A stretch of DNA of 64,000 nucleotides from Halorussus litoreus (GCF_003382685.1 NZ_KZ859514.1:12864-76863); one strand, 5' to 3'. Numbered from the stretch's first letter, positions 41,756 through 51,601 are shown. Notes: generated by a model not told the origin, from the sequence alone. Program-made: numbers and translations.

Positions 41756-43069
41756 TCACGATTCGGCCTCCGTGCTGAGTATCTCGTAGATGGCCTCGGT
41801 CACGTCCTCGGGGCTGTTGACGTAGCTCACCGCGACCTCCGAGGAGTCGCCGAAGTAGTCGTCGACCTCCTCGGCGTGGGTCGCGTTGATCGCCTTCCCG
41901 TCGGGCTGGGTCTCGACGTAGGCGTGGAGGTTCGCGGGGATCTCCTCCATCAGCGGGATGACGTTCTCGCCCGTGTCGTTCCGGGAGTTCTCGCTGTCGC
42001 CGGCCGCGAACACGTAGCGGTTCCAGTCGCTCCACGGGTAGCGCTCGTCGAGGACGTGGGCCGTGAGTTCGTACGCCGACGAGATCTTCGTCCCGCCGCC
42101 CGATCGGATGCCGAAGAAGTCCTCGCGCTCGACCTCCCACGCCTCGGCGTCGTGGGCGATGTAGACGAACTCCGCGTTGTCGTACTTGCCGGTCAGGTAC
42201 CAGTCCAGCGGGGTGAAGGTTCGCTCGACCAGTTCGCGTTTCTTCTCGCGCATCGACCCCGACACGTCGCGGATGTTGACGACCACCACGTTCTTCTCGC
42301 GCTCCTCGACGATCTCGGGGTAGCGGTAGCGCTCGTCCTCCGTGCGGAAGGGGACGTTCCGGACGCCGTCCTCGCGTATCTTCTGGGCCGCCGAGCGCCG
42401 GGTGACGTTCTCCTCGACCTCCTCGATGGAACGCCACTCGGTGCGCTCGTCGTCGGGGATCTCGTCGTACGTCTCCTCCAGCCAGGGCTTCGAGACGTTG
42501 ATCGCGTTATCCCGTGCCCACTGGAAGGCCCTGTCGGGGCCCCAGCCGTCGATTTTGAGGACCTCCTTCAGGAAGTCGGGGTCGAAGTCCATCGCGAGCT
42601 TACGCTTGAGCCCCTCCTTGAACATCCGCTCGAAGTCGAGCGTGGAGTCGGGCCCCGTCCGGGTCATGTCGGTGAAGTCGCCCTCCTTCTCCTCGACGAC
42701 TTCCTTGCCCTTCGGTTCGAGATCGAGCCCAAGCTCGTCGTCGAGTTCCTCGGCGAACTCCTCGGGGTCCATCTCGTAGTAGTCGTGCTCGCCGCCCTCC
42801 TCACCGGGCTCGTCGCCGTCCTCGTCACCGTCGCCCGGCTGGGGTTGGGGCTCGCCGACCGGGTCGCCCACGTCGGGGTCGCCCTGTCCGACCCCGCCCT
42901 GATCGCGCTGGTCGTAGGCGAACTCCGGCAGGTCGACGATCTTGATTGGAACTTTGATCTCGTCGGGCAGGCTCTGGCCGAGGTCGCCGTACTGGATAAA
43001 GTCCGCGAGGTCCTCGCGCTTCGCTTCGCCGACCTCGCGGTACCGCTCCAGATCCTCTCTCAGTCCCAT
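41756..43069 (-). CDS. YeaH/YhbH family (DUF444) protein
   Basis: The 437-residue protein has the YeaH layout: an N-terminal segment and an acidic, Gly/Pro-rich linker (about 55-110), and a C-terminal von Willebrand A-like domain with a MIDAS motif, [13 protein letters not shown], plus [13 protein letters not shown]. It probably acts together with the PrkA kinases, as in the yeaG-yeaH pair of enterobacteria. It starts with [10 protein letters not shown] at 43069, where the sequence is part of a short repeat that covers the end of the second prkA gene. Confidence 0.92.
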   Translation of the reverse strand: MGLREDLERYREVGEAKREDLADFIQYGDLGQSLPDEIKVPIKIVDLPEFAYDQRDQGGVGQGDPDVGDPVGEPQPQPGDGDEDGDEPGEEGGEHDYYEMDPEEFAEELDDELGLDLEPKGKEVVEEKEGDFTDMTRTGPDSTLDFERMFKEGLKRKLAMDFDPDFLKEVLKIDGWGPDRAFQWARDNAINVSKPWLEETYDEIPDDERTEWRSIEEVEENVTRRSAAQKIREDGVRNVPFRTEDERYRYPEIVEEREKNVVVVNIRDVSGSMREKKRELVERTFTPLDWYLTGKYDNAEFVYIAHDAEAWEVEREDFFGIRSGGGTKISSAYELTAHVLDERYPWSDWNRYVFAAGDSENSRNDTGENVIPLMEEIPANLHAYVETQPDGKAINATHAEEVDDYFGDSSEVAVSYVNSPEDVTEAIYEILSTEAES

Positions 43070-43138
43070 TCCTGAATCACCTCGTTCAGTCCCATTTCGG
43101 GCTCACCTCGGTTCGTCCCATCTGTTGGGTCGCCTCGT

Positions 43139-45499
43139 TCAGTCCCATTTGTAGCTCACCTGACTCATGACGTGCTGGCTGGTCAGCTCCGCGGAAGCCT
43201 CGCTGTAGCCGAACAGCTCCACCAAGTTCGCGATGGTCTCCTCTTTCACCGCGGCCGTCTCGGTGCTGCTCGGCGGGTCGGCCCACTGGGTGGGGTCGAA
43301 GTCCTCGTACACCCGGCGCACGTCGTCCCAGTCGTAGTTGGCCAGCACCGTCCGGATGATGGGGATCTCCTTGGGGTCGACGTCGCCCACCTCGAACCCC
43401 TCGTCGCGGTTCTCCCACGCGTGGCGGTTCAGCGCGGTGATGACCTTGTTGCGCCGGAACTCCTCGACTGCGGGCGAGGGTTCGTGGTCGCCGCCGTAGC
43501 TCTCGGCGGAGAACCGACCGAGGTGCTCGGTCTCGAACACCTTCATCTTGAGCGCGTCGGGCTCGACCCGCTCGCCCCGGTCGTTCTCGACCGTCTCGTC
43601 GGTCGCCCACGCGTACACGTGCTCGACGTACTCCTCGACGGTCCCCTCCTCGACCCGCTTGTCCGCCATGATGGCGTCGAGCACGTCTTCCTCTTGGCGC
43701 TGGAAAATGTGATTCTTCACCGGGACGAGCCGGTTCTCGTACTCGGTGCGCTCGGCCGTCGAGAACACCGGCGCGCCGGTCAGCCCCTCGGCCATGGCGT
43801 CGAGCACGTCGCGGGGCATGATGACCTCCTCGACCGGGTAGTCCGCGTGCGCGCGGTCGCTCTCGTCGTTGAGCAGGTCGGCGATCACGTCCCGCGTGTA
43901 GGTCACCGGGACGCCCTGCTCGCCGTCCCCGGCGTCGTCGTCGAACTCGAAGTCGTCCTTGTCGAGGCGGTCATCGCCGTCGAGCAGGTAGCCACGGTCG
44001 AACAGCTTCGCCTTGTCCACGAGGTCGAGCCCCGCCGGCACGTCCTCGCCGTCGAGCCGGGTCACGACGCTGTAGAGGGCGGCGGCCTCGACCGCGTGGG
44101 GCGCGAGTTCCCGCCGGCTCGGCCCCTCGGCGTCGTCGTCGCTTCGGACCCGTATCGAGAGGGGTTCCCGGATGAGTCCCTCGAGTTCGTCGTAGTTGTC
44201 GGCCTTCCAGACGCCGGTCTCGTTGCCGAGTTCACGGCGGATGAGCTCGGCTTCGAGGCTGAGGTTCGTGAGGTACTTGAACCGTCGTCGGTCGAGCCGG
44301 CGCTTGAGCGCCTTCAGCGGGTCGGCCCCGCCCGCGTCGGCGTGCTGGTTGAGCTGGGCTTCGAGGTCCGGGTTCGAGATGATGACCAGCTGGGTGTCGA
44401 TGTCCATCCCGATGCCCTTGTCGAGTTTGACCGTCTGCTCGTCGGGCACGTTCAACAGCTTCTGGAGCAGGTCGGCGTGCTGGGCGGCGTCCTCGACGAT
44501 GGTCAGCAGGCCGTTGCCCTGCGAGAGCACGCCGTCGAAGCTGAACGCTTGGGGGTTCTTTCGCCCCCGCGAGTCGAGTTCCTGTAGCATTCCGCGCATC
44601 CACGAGCCGACGAGCCGCTCTTTGGGTGGGCCGGAATCTTCAGAATGTAGGACGCCGATGCCCGTCCCCACGTCGACCACGTAGTTCTTCACCCGGAGGT
44701 GGCTCGGGTCGGTGATGGCCGAGAACAGGTCGTCCTCGCCGCCCCGCCGGTACTGCTCTTCGAGGTAGTCGTACGCCTCGCGGCTGAACGGGTCGAGGGA
44801 GCTGTCGACGGTCACGTCGATGTGGTCGTCGACCGACGCGTTGACGGCGTCGAGGATGTCTTCGCGGACCGCCTCGGGGAACACCGTCAGCGGGTTCGCT
44901 TGCACCGGGCTCGGGAACCAGTTCTCTTCGTCGGCGGCCGCGCGCTCGTCGCCGTAGCTCAGGCTCCGGGAGTCGGTCGCGCTGGCAATGTTCCACTCGA
45001 CGGTGTAGCGCCGCCCTTCCTCGGTCTTCGAATATTCGCGGAGGCCGTTGACCAGACACCGCTTGAGCTCGGATTTGCCGGTCGCGGTGGGGCCGTCGAA
45101 CCAGATGATCTTCTCGGCCTTGCCCCGTTCCGCGGCGATGGAGCGCAGGTCGTCGACGAACGCGTTGAGCACGTCGGTGTTGCCGAGGATCGCGTGCTCG
45201 CCGTCGTTGTGCGGGTCGTCGAAGAAGCGGTAGCGCTGCTTCTCTTCCCCTTCTTCGACGACCGTCCGGGTGCCCATCGACTCGATGGCTTCGAGCAAGT
45301 ACTTGCTGGCGTGGGCCGCGACGTTCGGGTTCTCGAACGCCTCTTCGACGAACGCCGAGAGGCTCTTGGGCTCCTCGTAGGTCTCCCGGAGTTCGCGGTC
45401 CGCGGCCTCGATGAACGCCTCGCCGTCCCGGTTCGACGACTCTTCGTCGCCTCGTCGCGAGCGGTCGCGGCCGGTTCGCTCGTCTGGGCCGGACGCCAC
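43139..45499 (-). CDS. prkA: PrkA-family serine protein kinase, second copy
   Basis: The 786-residue paralogue of the PrkA AAA+/kinase protein has Walker A FDGPTATGKSELK, where the first gene has GPVGSGKS, and conserved PrkA segments: LSAFVEEAFENPNVAAHAS, NGLLTIVEDAAQHADLLQKL and IIRTVLANYDWDDVRRVYED. PrkA (YeaG) homologues are stress- or sporulation-linked serine kinases. The GTG at 45499, 2 bases after the stop of the first prkA, gives a compact start; an ATG-type start further upstream would overlap the first gene by 100 bases. The C-terminal end (SYKWD) lies in a duplicated stretch. Confidence 0.9.
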   Translation of the reverse strand: MASGPDERTGRDRSRRGDEESSNRDGEAFIEAADRELRETYEEPKSLSAFVEEAFENPNVAAHASKYLLEAIESMGTRTVVEEGEEKQRYRFFDDPHNDGEHAILGNTDVLNAFVDDLRSIAAERGKAEKIIWFDGPTATGKSELKRCLVNGLREYSKTEEGRRYTVEWNIASATDSRSLSYGDERAAADEENWFPSPVQANPLTVFPEAVREDILDAVNASVDDHIDVTVDSSLDPFSREAYDYLEEQYRRGGEDDLFSAITDPSHLRVKNYVVDVGTGIGVLHSEDSGPPKERLVGSWMRGMLQELDSRGRKNPQAFSFDGVLSQGNGLLTIVEDAAQHADLLQKLLNVPDEQTVKLDKGIGMDIDTQLVIISNPDLEAQLNQHADAGGADPLKALKRRLDRRRFKYLTNLSLEAELIRRELGNETGVWKADNYDELEGLIREPLSIRVRSDDDAEGPSRRELAPHAVEAAALYSVVTRLDGEDVPAGLDLVDKAKLFDRGYLLDGDDRLDKDDFEFDDDAGDGEQGVPVTYTRDVIADLLNDESDRAHADYPVEEVIMPRDVLDAMAEGLTGAPVFSTAERTEYENRLVPVKNHIFQRQEEDVLDAIMADKRVEEGTVEEYVEHVYAWATDETVENDRGERVEPDALKMKVFETEHLGRFSAESYGGDHEPSPAVEEFRRNKVITALNRHAWENRDEGFEVGDVDPKEIPIIRTVLANYDWDDVRRVYEDFDPTQWADPPSSTETAAVKEETIANLVELFGYSEASAELTSQHVMSQVSYKWD

Positions 45500-45501
45500 G
45501 G

Positions 45502-47565
45502 TCAGTCCTCCATCTCCGCGCGGGCGACCTCGGCCCCGGCGAACTCGAGCACCTCCGTGGCACCCTCGCGGGAGTAGCCCTGGTCGATGAGGGCGTCGAC
45601 CCACGCGTTCTGCTCGTCGTCGTCCATCTCGTTGCTCGACACCAGCGCCGAGAAGTTGATGTTGTGCTTCTTGTCCTCCCAGAGCTTGCGCTCGAGGGCG
45701 CGGCGCAGGCGGTCGTTGTCCTGCGGGTCGAAGGGCGACCCCTCGCGGGCGCGACGGCTGACCCAGTTGCTCACTTCCTGCCGGAAGTCGTTCTTCCGGT
45801 CGCGCGGGATGTCGAGCTTCTCCTCGACCGCCCGGAGGAAGCTCTCGTCTGGCTCCTGTTCGCGGCCGGTCAGCTCGTCCTCGACGGTGTCGTCGTCGAT
45901 GTACGCCATCACGTGGTCCATGTACTTCTCGCCCTGTCGCTGGATCTCCTCGATGTCGTAGGCCAGCGCGTGGCGCACGTCCTCGATGGCCCGGTCCTTG
46001 TACTCCTCGCGGACCATCTCGAGGTAGCGGTAGTACGTCTCGAAGTTCTCCTCCGGGATGGAGCCGTGGTTCTCCAGATTCTCCTCGAAGTGGTTGAACA
46101 CCGAGAGCGGCGAGAGAAAGCCCTTGTCGCGGTGGGTGGAGTTCATGATGGCCTCGGCGATCTCGTCGCCGATGAACCGCGCCGAGACGCCCTCCATCCC
46201 CTCGCCGATGTCGGCCTTCTCCTCGCCCTCCTCGCGGAGCTTCTTCACGTCCACGTCCTCGCCGTCCTCGATCTCGCCGTTGTACGCCTTGACCTTCTGC
46301 ATCAGGTCGACCATCTCGGTGTCGGGTTCCTCGACGCGGGTCAGCACGCCGAACAGGCCCGCCATCTCCAGCGTGTGGGGTTCGATGTGGACGTCCGGAA
46401 CGTCGGCGTTGCCCAGCATCTTCCGGTAGATCTGGGCCTCCTCCTCGTACTCGAGGACGTACGGGAAGTCGATGCGCTTGGTCCGGTCGTTGAACGCCTC
46501 CATCTTCTCGTCGCCCTTCTTGTCCCTATATTCGGGCATGTTCGTCCGGCCGACAATGACCTGATCGATGTCGATTCTGGGGTTGTTCTTCGGCTTGATG
46601 GTCTGTTCCTGCGTAGCGTGGAGGAAGTCGTACAGGAACTCCCGCTGGAGTTTCAGTAGCTCCTCGCCCGAGAAGATGCCGCGGTTGGCGTTACAGAACG
46701 CACCGGAGTAGTCGAACGCGCGCGGGTCCGATTCGCCGTAGATGGCGATCTTCGAGTAGTTGACGTCGCCCGTCAGTTCGGTCTCGTCCTGGTTCTTCTT
46801 GTCCTTGGGCTCGAACGTCTCGACGGCCTGGCGCTTGTTCTCGTCCGCGGTGAGTCGGACGATCTCGACGTGGTTTTCGAGCACCTGCTGGATGTCGTCG
46901 TCGTAGTACGCCAGCAGTTCGTCCATGTAAAACGCCGACGCGGGGTCGAGGCTCTGCTCGTTCTGGATGGTGTACGGCGCGTCCAAGTTCTCGTTGAGGT
47001 CGTCGATGACCCGCTGGCGCTGCTCGACCGGGAGTAGGACGAGTGGGTCCTGGTTCATCGGCGACCGCACCGTGTCGTCGGCGGGGTCCTGGTCGTGGAT
47101 GACGTCACAGAGGTTCGTCCACCGGTAGGTGTACATCCGGCCCTCCTCCCGGAGGGTGTAGTCCTCGAAGTACGTCCGGGCCTGTCGGTCGAAGTCCGAC
47201 TTGCCCGACCCCACGGGGCCGAGCAGGAGCTTGATGCGCTTTTGCGGACCGAGCCCCCGTGCCCCCGATTTGACCTTGTTCACGAACTCGTGGATGGCCC
47301 GGTGGATCTCGTGGCCGTAGAACGTGTTCTCGCCGTCGTGAAGCGGGTCCTCGGAGGCGAGCAAGTACTCCACCACCCCGGCGTCCTCGTCGTACTCGGT
47401 GCCGTAGTAGTCGAACATGTCCGCGACCCGCTGGTGGGCGTTGCGGGCGATCTTCGGGTCGTGGTACACCTCCTCGAGGTACCAGCCGAACGACTTGGTC
47501 TCACGGAGGTCCTCGGGCATCGATTCCTGGTAGCGCTGGCTGAGTTCTTCCAGTGTTTCTGTCAT
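45502..47565 (-). CDS. prkA: PrkA-family serine protein kinase, first copy
   Basis: The 687-residue PrkA/YeaG-like protein has Walker A LLLGPVGSGKSDFDRQ (about 115-122), the PrkA AAA domain (MNQDPLVLLPVEQRQ, GIFSGEELLKLQREFLYDFL, VIVGRTNMPEYRDKKGD) and a C-terminal PrkA kinase-like helical domain ending EFAGAEVARAEMED. It heads the operon prkA1-prkA2-DUF444-spoVR. The ATG at 47565 is chosen as the first Met before conserved MTETLEELSQRYQESMPEDL; the frame upstream has no conservation. Confidence 0.94.
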   Translation of the reverse strand: MTETLEELSQRYQESMPEDLRETKSFGWYLEEVYHDPKIARNAHQRVADMFDYYGTEYDEDAGVVEYLLASEDPLHDGENTFYGHEIHRAIHEFVNKVKSGARGLGPQKRIKLLLGPVGSGKSDFDRQARTYFEDYTLREEGRMYTYRWTNLCDVIHDQDPADDTVRSPMNQDPLVLLPVEQRQRVIDDLNENLDAPYTIQNEQSLDPASAFYMDELLAYYDDDIQQVLENHVEIVRLTADENKRQAVETFEPKDKKNQDETELTGDVNYSKIAIYGESDPRAFDYSGAFCNANRGIFSGEELLKLQREFLYDFLHATQEQTIKPKNNPRIDIDQVIVGRTNMPEYRDKKGDEKMEAFNDRTKRIDFPYVLEYEEEAQIYRKMLGNADVPDVHIEPHTLEMAGLFGVLTRVEEPDTEMVDLMQKVKAYNGEIEDGEDVDVKKLREEGEEKADIGEGMEGVSARFIGDEIAEAIMNSTHRDKGFLSPLSVFNHFEENLENHGSIPEENFETYYRYLEMVREEYKDRAIEDVRHALAYDIEEIQRQGEKYMDHVMAYIDDDTVEDELTGREQEPDESFLRAVEEKLDIPRDRKNDFRQEVSNWVSRRAREGSPFDPQDNDRLRRALERKLWEDKKHNINFSALVSSNEMDDDEQNAWVDALIDQGYSREGATEVLEFAGAEVARAEMED

Positions 47566-48193
47566 CGTATCACGCGTTTGGTTGGGAGAGTCGAGCGCGG
47601 ACCGTCGGGCGGCCCCGACTCGCGGTCGGCGTCGCGACGGCGGCCGAATTCGCAATCACGGTCGGAGTATGTGGTAGTCACACACGCACATATGCCTGAC
47701 GGCCTGCGTGCAGAGGGTTCACACGCGTCACGGCGTCGCTGGAGGGACGAAGAGCTATCACTGTCGAATCCCGCTGTCGATGCGTCCCCCTGTTGGACCG
47801 TTCTGCCCCTGCGCGAGCGCAGGAGTCGGTATCGAGCGTTCATGTGCGTGCCATCCCCTTTCCGTCCACGGCGACGTCACGTCGGAGGGCGACCAGTTCG
47901 GGCGGTCGCGGACGGAAGTTGGCGATTGGTACCGAGTACCGCGTGGATTGCTACCACCGATACTATTTAATGGTTGGGATGGAACAGTATATAGTTTTCC
48001 CTCATACGGAGTCCCTGATAAGCTGAATTAACACCCTTGAACCACGGTGACTGTCGTGAGTCGACGCCGTCGGCCGATGAGTGTGGTTTGGTAGCACGTT
48101 CTCCTTTTAAGTATCTCGGACGTTCGGGGTGTCCTCATCATCCAGGTCGTCCTAACCGCCAAGACCTTGACGAGGCGGACCCAACCGGCTGGT
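47566..48193. other. divergent intergenic region, no gene seen
   Basis: This 628-base gap separates the prkA operon from the DUF5820 gene. It contains AT-rich boxes near 47968-47978 (ACTATTTAATG) and 47991-48000 (AGTATATAG), and CTTTTAAGTATC near 48112-48123. One or more may drive the plus-strand gene; the distance leaves room for a small RNA, but I see no structure that argues for one. Confidence 0.4.
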
Positions 48194-48607
48194 ATGACCG
48201 ACGGCGACGCGTCCGAAGCGACGGACGACGGTGCAGATCTCCCGGACGGCTGGACCGTCTGGAACGACGAACCCGGCGGGCGAGTCATCTACGCGTACCG
48301 CCCGGACGTGTTCGACACCGAGCAGTTCCCGGCGGCGTGCCTTCCGACGCTGTACGTCGCTGCGGGGCCGCCGAACCGTCCGGCTGCCGAGGTCGAGTAC
48401 GGGACGACCGACGTGTGGCGCGTGCAGTTCTTCCTCGAACCAGACGTGGAGTTGATTCCCGCGCGCACGTACGACTCGCGGGCGGAGGCGCTAGCGGGCG
48501 CACGGGAACTGGCCGCAAAGTTCGCTCGCGGCGAGCACGACCACCGCGGCGCGTATCAGGTCCCGCGCGAGGCGTATCTCGACCGACTCGACGAGTTGAC
48601 TGGTTAA
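48194..48607 (+). CDS. DUF5820 family protein
   Basis: This 137-residue acidic haloarchaeal protein resembles the DUF5820 family (LPDGWTVWNDEPGGRVIYAY, RPDVFDTEQFPAACLPTLYV, then VWRVQFFLEPD). It is soluble with no signal or membrane segment. The ATG at 48194 begins directly before the acidic N-terminus. Function is unknown. Confidence 0.75.
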   Translation: MTDGDASEATDDGADLPDGWTVWNDEPGGRVIYAYRPDVFDTEQFPAACLPTLYVAAGPPNRPAAEVEYGTTDVWRVQFFLEPDVELIPARTYDSRAEALAGARELAAKFARGEHDHRGAYQVPREAYLDRLDELTG

Positions 48608-48768
48608 GGGTAGTCGTTCGACTCGACGAACCGACTGGCTGAACGAGTTGTCGTGTGAACCGTCAGTCAGCGCTATCGCAGTCGCTCGTCGGGAGTAGGT
48701 TCGCTAAAATTGTGATAGTGAGGTTTCGAGTGATCGACTATCGCGTGACAGTCGACCGTCCGAAGTAG

Positions 48769-48963
48769 TTACTGGCGAGTGAGATTCGTCGCGCGAGGGC
48801 CCTTGTCGGCCTGCTCGATGTCGAACTCGACTTCCGTCCCCTCTTCGAGGTCGGGTCCGCCGATGTCCTCCATGTGGAAGAAGACGTCTTCCTCCGAATC
48901 GTCGCTGTCGATGAAACCGTAGCCGCCCGTGTCGTTGAAGAAGTCAACCGTACCGTTTGCCAT
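48769..48963 (-). CDS. cspA: cold-shock domain protein
   Basis: The 64-residue cold-shock domain binds single-stranded nucleic acid. RNP1 is seen as GGYGFID and RNP2 as DVFFHMED, followed by EGTEVEFDIEQADKGPRATN. Haloarchaea often carry several copies. A TATA-like box on the minus strand at about 48989-48999 fits a leaderless start at 48963. Confidence 0.95.
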   Translation of the reverse strand: MANGTVDFFNDTGGYGFIDSDDSEEDVFFHMEDIGGPDLEEGTEVEFDIEQADKGPRATNLTRQ

Positions 48964-49163
48964 TACGATTATATCCAGGGACGGGCCCCAAATAAGACTT
49001 GCGAGGGGGTCAGTACCACCCGCCAACGGTTCACTCGGTAGCGGTTCACTCGATTCGGTCACGGACCTCCCGGCGGGACTCTTCGACAGGGTCGAATCAT
49101 CCGATTCGCACCGGGCGTCCCCGCGGCGAGAGGCTTAACCGGGTGGCCTCCGAACGACCTGCC

Positions 49164-49613
49164 ATGTCCACCATCACGCTCGTCGGAACCCGCCTCGCCG
49201 AAGCCGAGCAGGAGTTCGTCTACCAGGGCGAGGCGTCGGCCTGCGAGGGGTGTCCGTACCGCGACCAGTGTCTGAACCTCTCGGAGGGCGTGCGCTACCG
49301 CGTCAGCGACGTGCGCGACGGCGCACAGACCCTCGACTGCGGCGTCCACGACACCGGCGTGACGGCGGTGGAGGTCGAACCCGTCGGCGTGACGGCCAAC
49401 GTGCCCGCGAAGAACGCCTACGCCGGGAGCAAGGCCAGCCTCGCGGGACCGTGCCCGCACACCGAGTGCCCGAGCCACGAGTTCTGCGAGCCGATGGGCG
49501 CGGACTTCGGCGAGGACTACCAGATTACGGAGGTAAAGGGCGACCCGCCTCACGACTACTGCATGCTCGACCGGGACCTGACGATGGTGGAGTTCGCCGC
49601 CGAAGACGATTGA
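49164..49613 (+). CDS. UPF0179 family protein
   Basis: The 149-residue conserved archaeal protein is rich in paired cysteines: ACEGCPYRDQCLNL, LDCGVHD, and GPCPHTECPSHEFCEPMG, likely metal sites (zinc or iron-sulfur). The family is restricted to archaea and uncharacterised. AGGCTTAACC at 49128-49138 is a plausible TATA box about 30 bases before the ATG. Confidence 0.9.
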   Translation: MSTITLVGTRLAEAEQEFVYQGEASACEGCPYRDQCLNLSEGVRYRVSDVRDGAQTLDCGVHDTGVTAVEVEPVGVTANVPAKNAYAGSKASLAGPCPHTECPSHEFCEPMGADFGEDYQITEVKGDPPHDYCMLDRDLTMVEFAAEDD

Positions 49614-49620
49614 GGACGGC

Positions 49621-49671
49621 CCTCGTTTTCACCAGCCCCTCGTTTTCACCAGCCCCTCGTTTTCACCAGAG
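49621..49671 (+). repeat. 17-base tandem repeat, three copies
   Basis: CCTCGTTTTCACCAGCC is repeated three times without a gap, the last copy ending AG instead of CC. It starts 8 bases after the UPF0179 stop codon. Confidence 0.85.
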
Positions 49672-49789
49672 AGTTTCGCCTCTCGAACGAGGACCACTGG
49701 CCAGAAAGCCGCAGGTTGTCTTCCAGCGAACACGAACTCGCTTGGGCGGGAAATCGTTAAGGGTCCGAGCGCCGTACACCCAGTTGAGG

Positions 49790-50014
49790 ATGACTAATTA
49801 CACCGACGAGGAACGGCGCATCCTCGCGTACCTCCGGGAGAGCGTCTCGAAGGGCGAGCGGTACTTCCGCTCGAAGAAGATCGCCGAGCAGTTGGGCCTC
49901 TCTTCGAAGCAGGTGGGTGTTAGGCTTCCGGAACTCGCCGAGAAGTCCGAGGAAGTGGACATCGAGAAGTGGGGGCGCTCGCGGTCCACGACGTGGAAAG
50001 TCACGCCGGGGTGA
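49790..50014 (+). CDS. small winged-helix DNA-binding protein (DUF7123-like)
   Basis: The 74-residue protein is little more than a helix-turn-helix: DEERRILAYLRESVSKGERY, then SKKIAEQLGLSSKQVGVRLP and WGRSRSTTWKVT as the wing. It is probably a transcription factor or a nucleoid protein. A TATA-like AATCGTTAAGG at 49752-49762 lies about 30 bases before the ATG. Confidence 0.8.
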   Translation: MTNYTDEERRILAYLRESVSKGERYFRSKKIAEQLGLSSKQVGVRLPELAEKSEEVDIEKWGRSRSTTWKVTPG

Positions 50015-50160
50015 ACCGGGCGAATCGACTCGGCCCGACTCGCGATCTCCGACCGCCGCGATCCGATCCGCCCTCCGATTTTCGATTTTCGATTTTGATC
50101 TCCGGCTGCTCGTCCGCGTGGGTCCGGCGGGTTTTTCACACCGTGGCCCGAAGGCCCGAT

Positions 50161-50583
50161 ATGACCGTCCGGGTGGAGCGTACGTTCGAACTCGGGGTTC
50201 CGCCGGAGCAGGTGTGGGAGTTTATCGTCGACCCGGAGCGACGCGCCAGCGCGATCAGCGTCGTCGCCGACTACGAGCAGACCGGCGAGAACACCGCCAT
50301 CTGGCACATCAAGCTCCCGATTCCCTTTCTGGACAAGACAGTTCGCGTCGAGACCGAGGACGTCGAGCGCGACCCGCCGAACTACGTGAAGTTCGTCGGG
50401 CGCTCGTCGGCCCTCCGCGTGACGGGCGAACATCAGCTCTCGGCGACAGAGGAGGGCAGCCGCCTCGTCAACCGGTTCACCGTCGACGGGCGAGTGCCGG
50501 GCGTCGAGCGCTACTTCCAGAAGCAACTCGACGACGAACTCGACAACCTCGAAGCCGCGATTCGAGAGGAGGCTCCGGCGTGA
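50161..50583 (+). CDS. SRPBCC (START-like) family protein
   Basis: This 140-residue single-domain protein starts VRVERTFELGVPPEQVWEFI and ends with the long helix VPGVERYFQKQLDDELDNLE, the usual SRPBCC (CoxG/polyketide cyclase-like) pattern, which forms a hydrophobic ligand pocket. The ligand is unknown. It is 49 bases upstream of the nitrilase gene and likely in one transcript with it. A small triplicated GATTTTC run lies near 50077-50097. Confidence 0.8.
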   Translation: MTVRVERTFELGVPPEQVWEFIVDPERRASAISVVADYEQTGENTAIWHIKLPIPFLDKTVRVETEDVERDPPNYVKFVGRSSALRVTGEHQLSATEEGSRLVNRFTVDGRVPGVERYFQKQLDDELDNLEAAIREEAPA

Positions 50584-50620
50584 TGATTCGCGCGGCGGTA
50601 CCTGGTGCGGTGATTCGAGC

Positions 50621-50627
50621 GGAGGTC
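50621..50627 (+). promoter_or_regulatory. Shine-Dalgarno site of the nitrilase gene
   Basis: GGAGGTC, a strong match to the archaeal 16S rRNA tail, lies 5 bases before the ATG at 50633 and fixes that start; it fits an internal operon gene. Confidence 0.65.
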
Positions 50628-50632
50628 CCGAA

Positions 50633-51436
50633 ATGAGGATCGCGCTGGCCCAACTCGACGTCGAGGCCGCCGCGGTCGAGGCGAACTGCGAGCGCGCCGA
50701 GGTGGCCATCGCCGAGGCCGCCGACCGGGGCGCGGACCTCGTGGCGCTCCCGGAGATATTCAACGTCGGCTACTTCGCGTTCGACGCCTACCGGCGGGAA
50801 GCCGAGCCCGTGGAGGGGCCGACGCTGACCCGCATGGCCGACGCGGCGCGCGAACACGGCGTCGGGCTGCTGGCGGGCACCATCGTTGAGGACCTCGCCG
50901 AGACCGAGTCGGTCCCGACCCCGACCGAGGAGGGGTTGGCAAACACCGCAGTGCTGTTCGACCGCGCGGGAGAGCGCCTCGCCGTCTACCGCAAGCACCA
51001 CCTGTTCGGCTACGACTCGGCGGAGGCCGAGATGCTCGTGCCGGGCGAGCGCCTCGGCGTCGCCGAGTTCGAGGGCGCGACGGTGGGGATGACGACCTGC
51101 TACGACCTCCGATTTCCCGAACTCTACCGCGAGATTGCGGAGGCGGGAGCCGACCTGATTCTGGTCCCGAGCGCGTGGCCGTACCCCCGCGTCGAGCACT
51201 GGAAGCTGCTGGCTCGCGCCCGCGCGGTGGAAAATCAGCTGTTCGTCGCCGCCATCAACGGCTCCGGCGAGTTCGACGGATCGACGCTGCTCGGCCGCTC
51301 GACCGTCTACGACCCGTGGGGAACCACGCTGGCGAGCACGGGCGACGACCCTGACCTCGTGATGGCCGACGCCGACCTCGACCGGGTCGACGCGGCCCGC
51401 GAGGAGTTCCCGGCGTGGCGCGACCGGCGAATCTGA
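50633..51436 (+). CDS. carbon-nitrogen hydrolase (nitrilase superfamily)
   Basis: The 267-residue amidase/nitrilase-fold enzyme has the full catalytic set: E41 in LPEIFNVGYF, K121 in VYRKHHLFGYD and C156 in MTTCYDLRFPELYR. It is closest in pattern to omega-amidase/Nit-type enzymes that hydrolyse small amides. The Shine-Dalgarno site supports the start. Confidence 0.92.
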   Translation: MRIALAQLDVEAAAVEANCERAEVAIAEAADRGADLVALPEIFNVGYFAFDAYRREAEPVEGPTLTRMADAAREHGVGLLAGTIVEDLAETESVPTPTEEGLANTAVLFDRAGERLAVYRKHHLFGYDSAEAEMLVPGERLGVAEFEGATVGMTTCYDLRFPELYREIAEAGADLILVPSAWPYPRVEHWKLLARARAVENQLFVAAINGSGEFDGSTLLGRSTVYDPWGTTLASTGDDPDLVMADADLDRVDAAREEFPAWRDRRI

Positions 51437-51601
51437 TCGAGTTCTGGTCGAGTCCGAACCGAGTTCTGGGTGGATTCTAACCCGATCCTGGTCGAACGCC
51501 GAGCGTTGCGTCCTGATGGCGATGCCAGTGTGACGAACGGCCGAAAGGTTGAAAACCCGAATATTAATTACGGTGGGGTCCAAACTTCGAATTTGAAACA
51601 G

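Noticed and set aside
47566-48193. Short frames in the prkA-DUF5820 gap as genes
   Set aside because: Codon use and composition do not look like haloarchaeal proteins and no motif is present.
49621-49671. Possible CRISPR array
   Set aside because: The 17-base units abut with no spacers; it is a plain tandem repeat.
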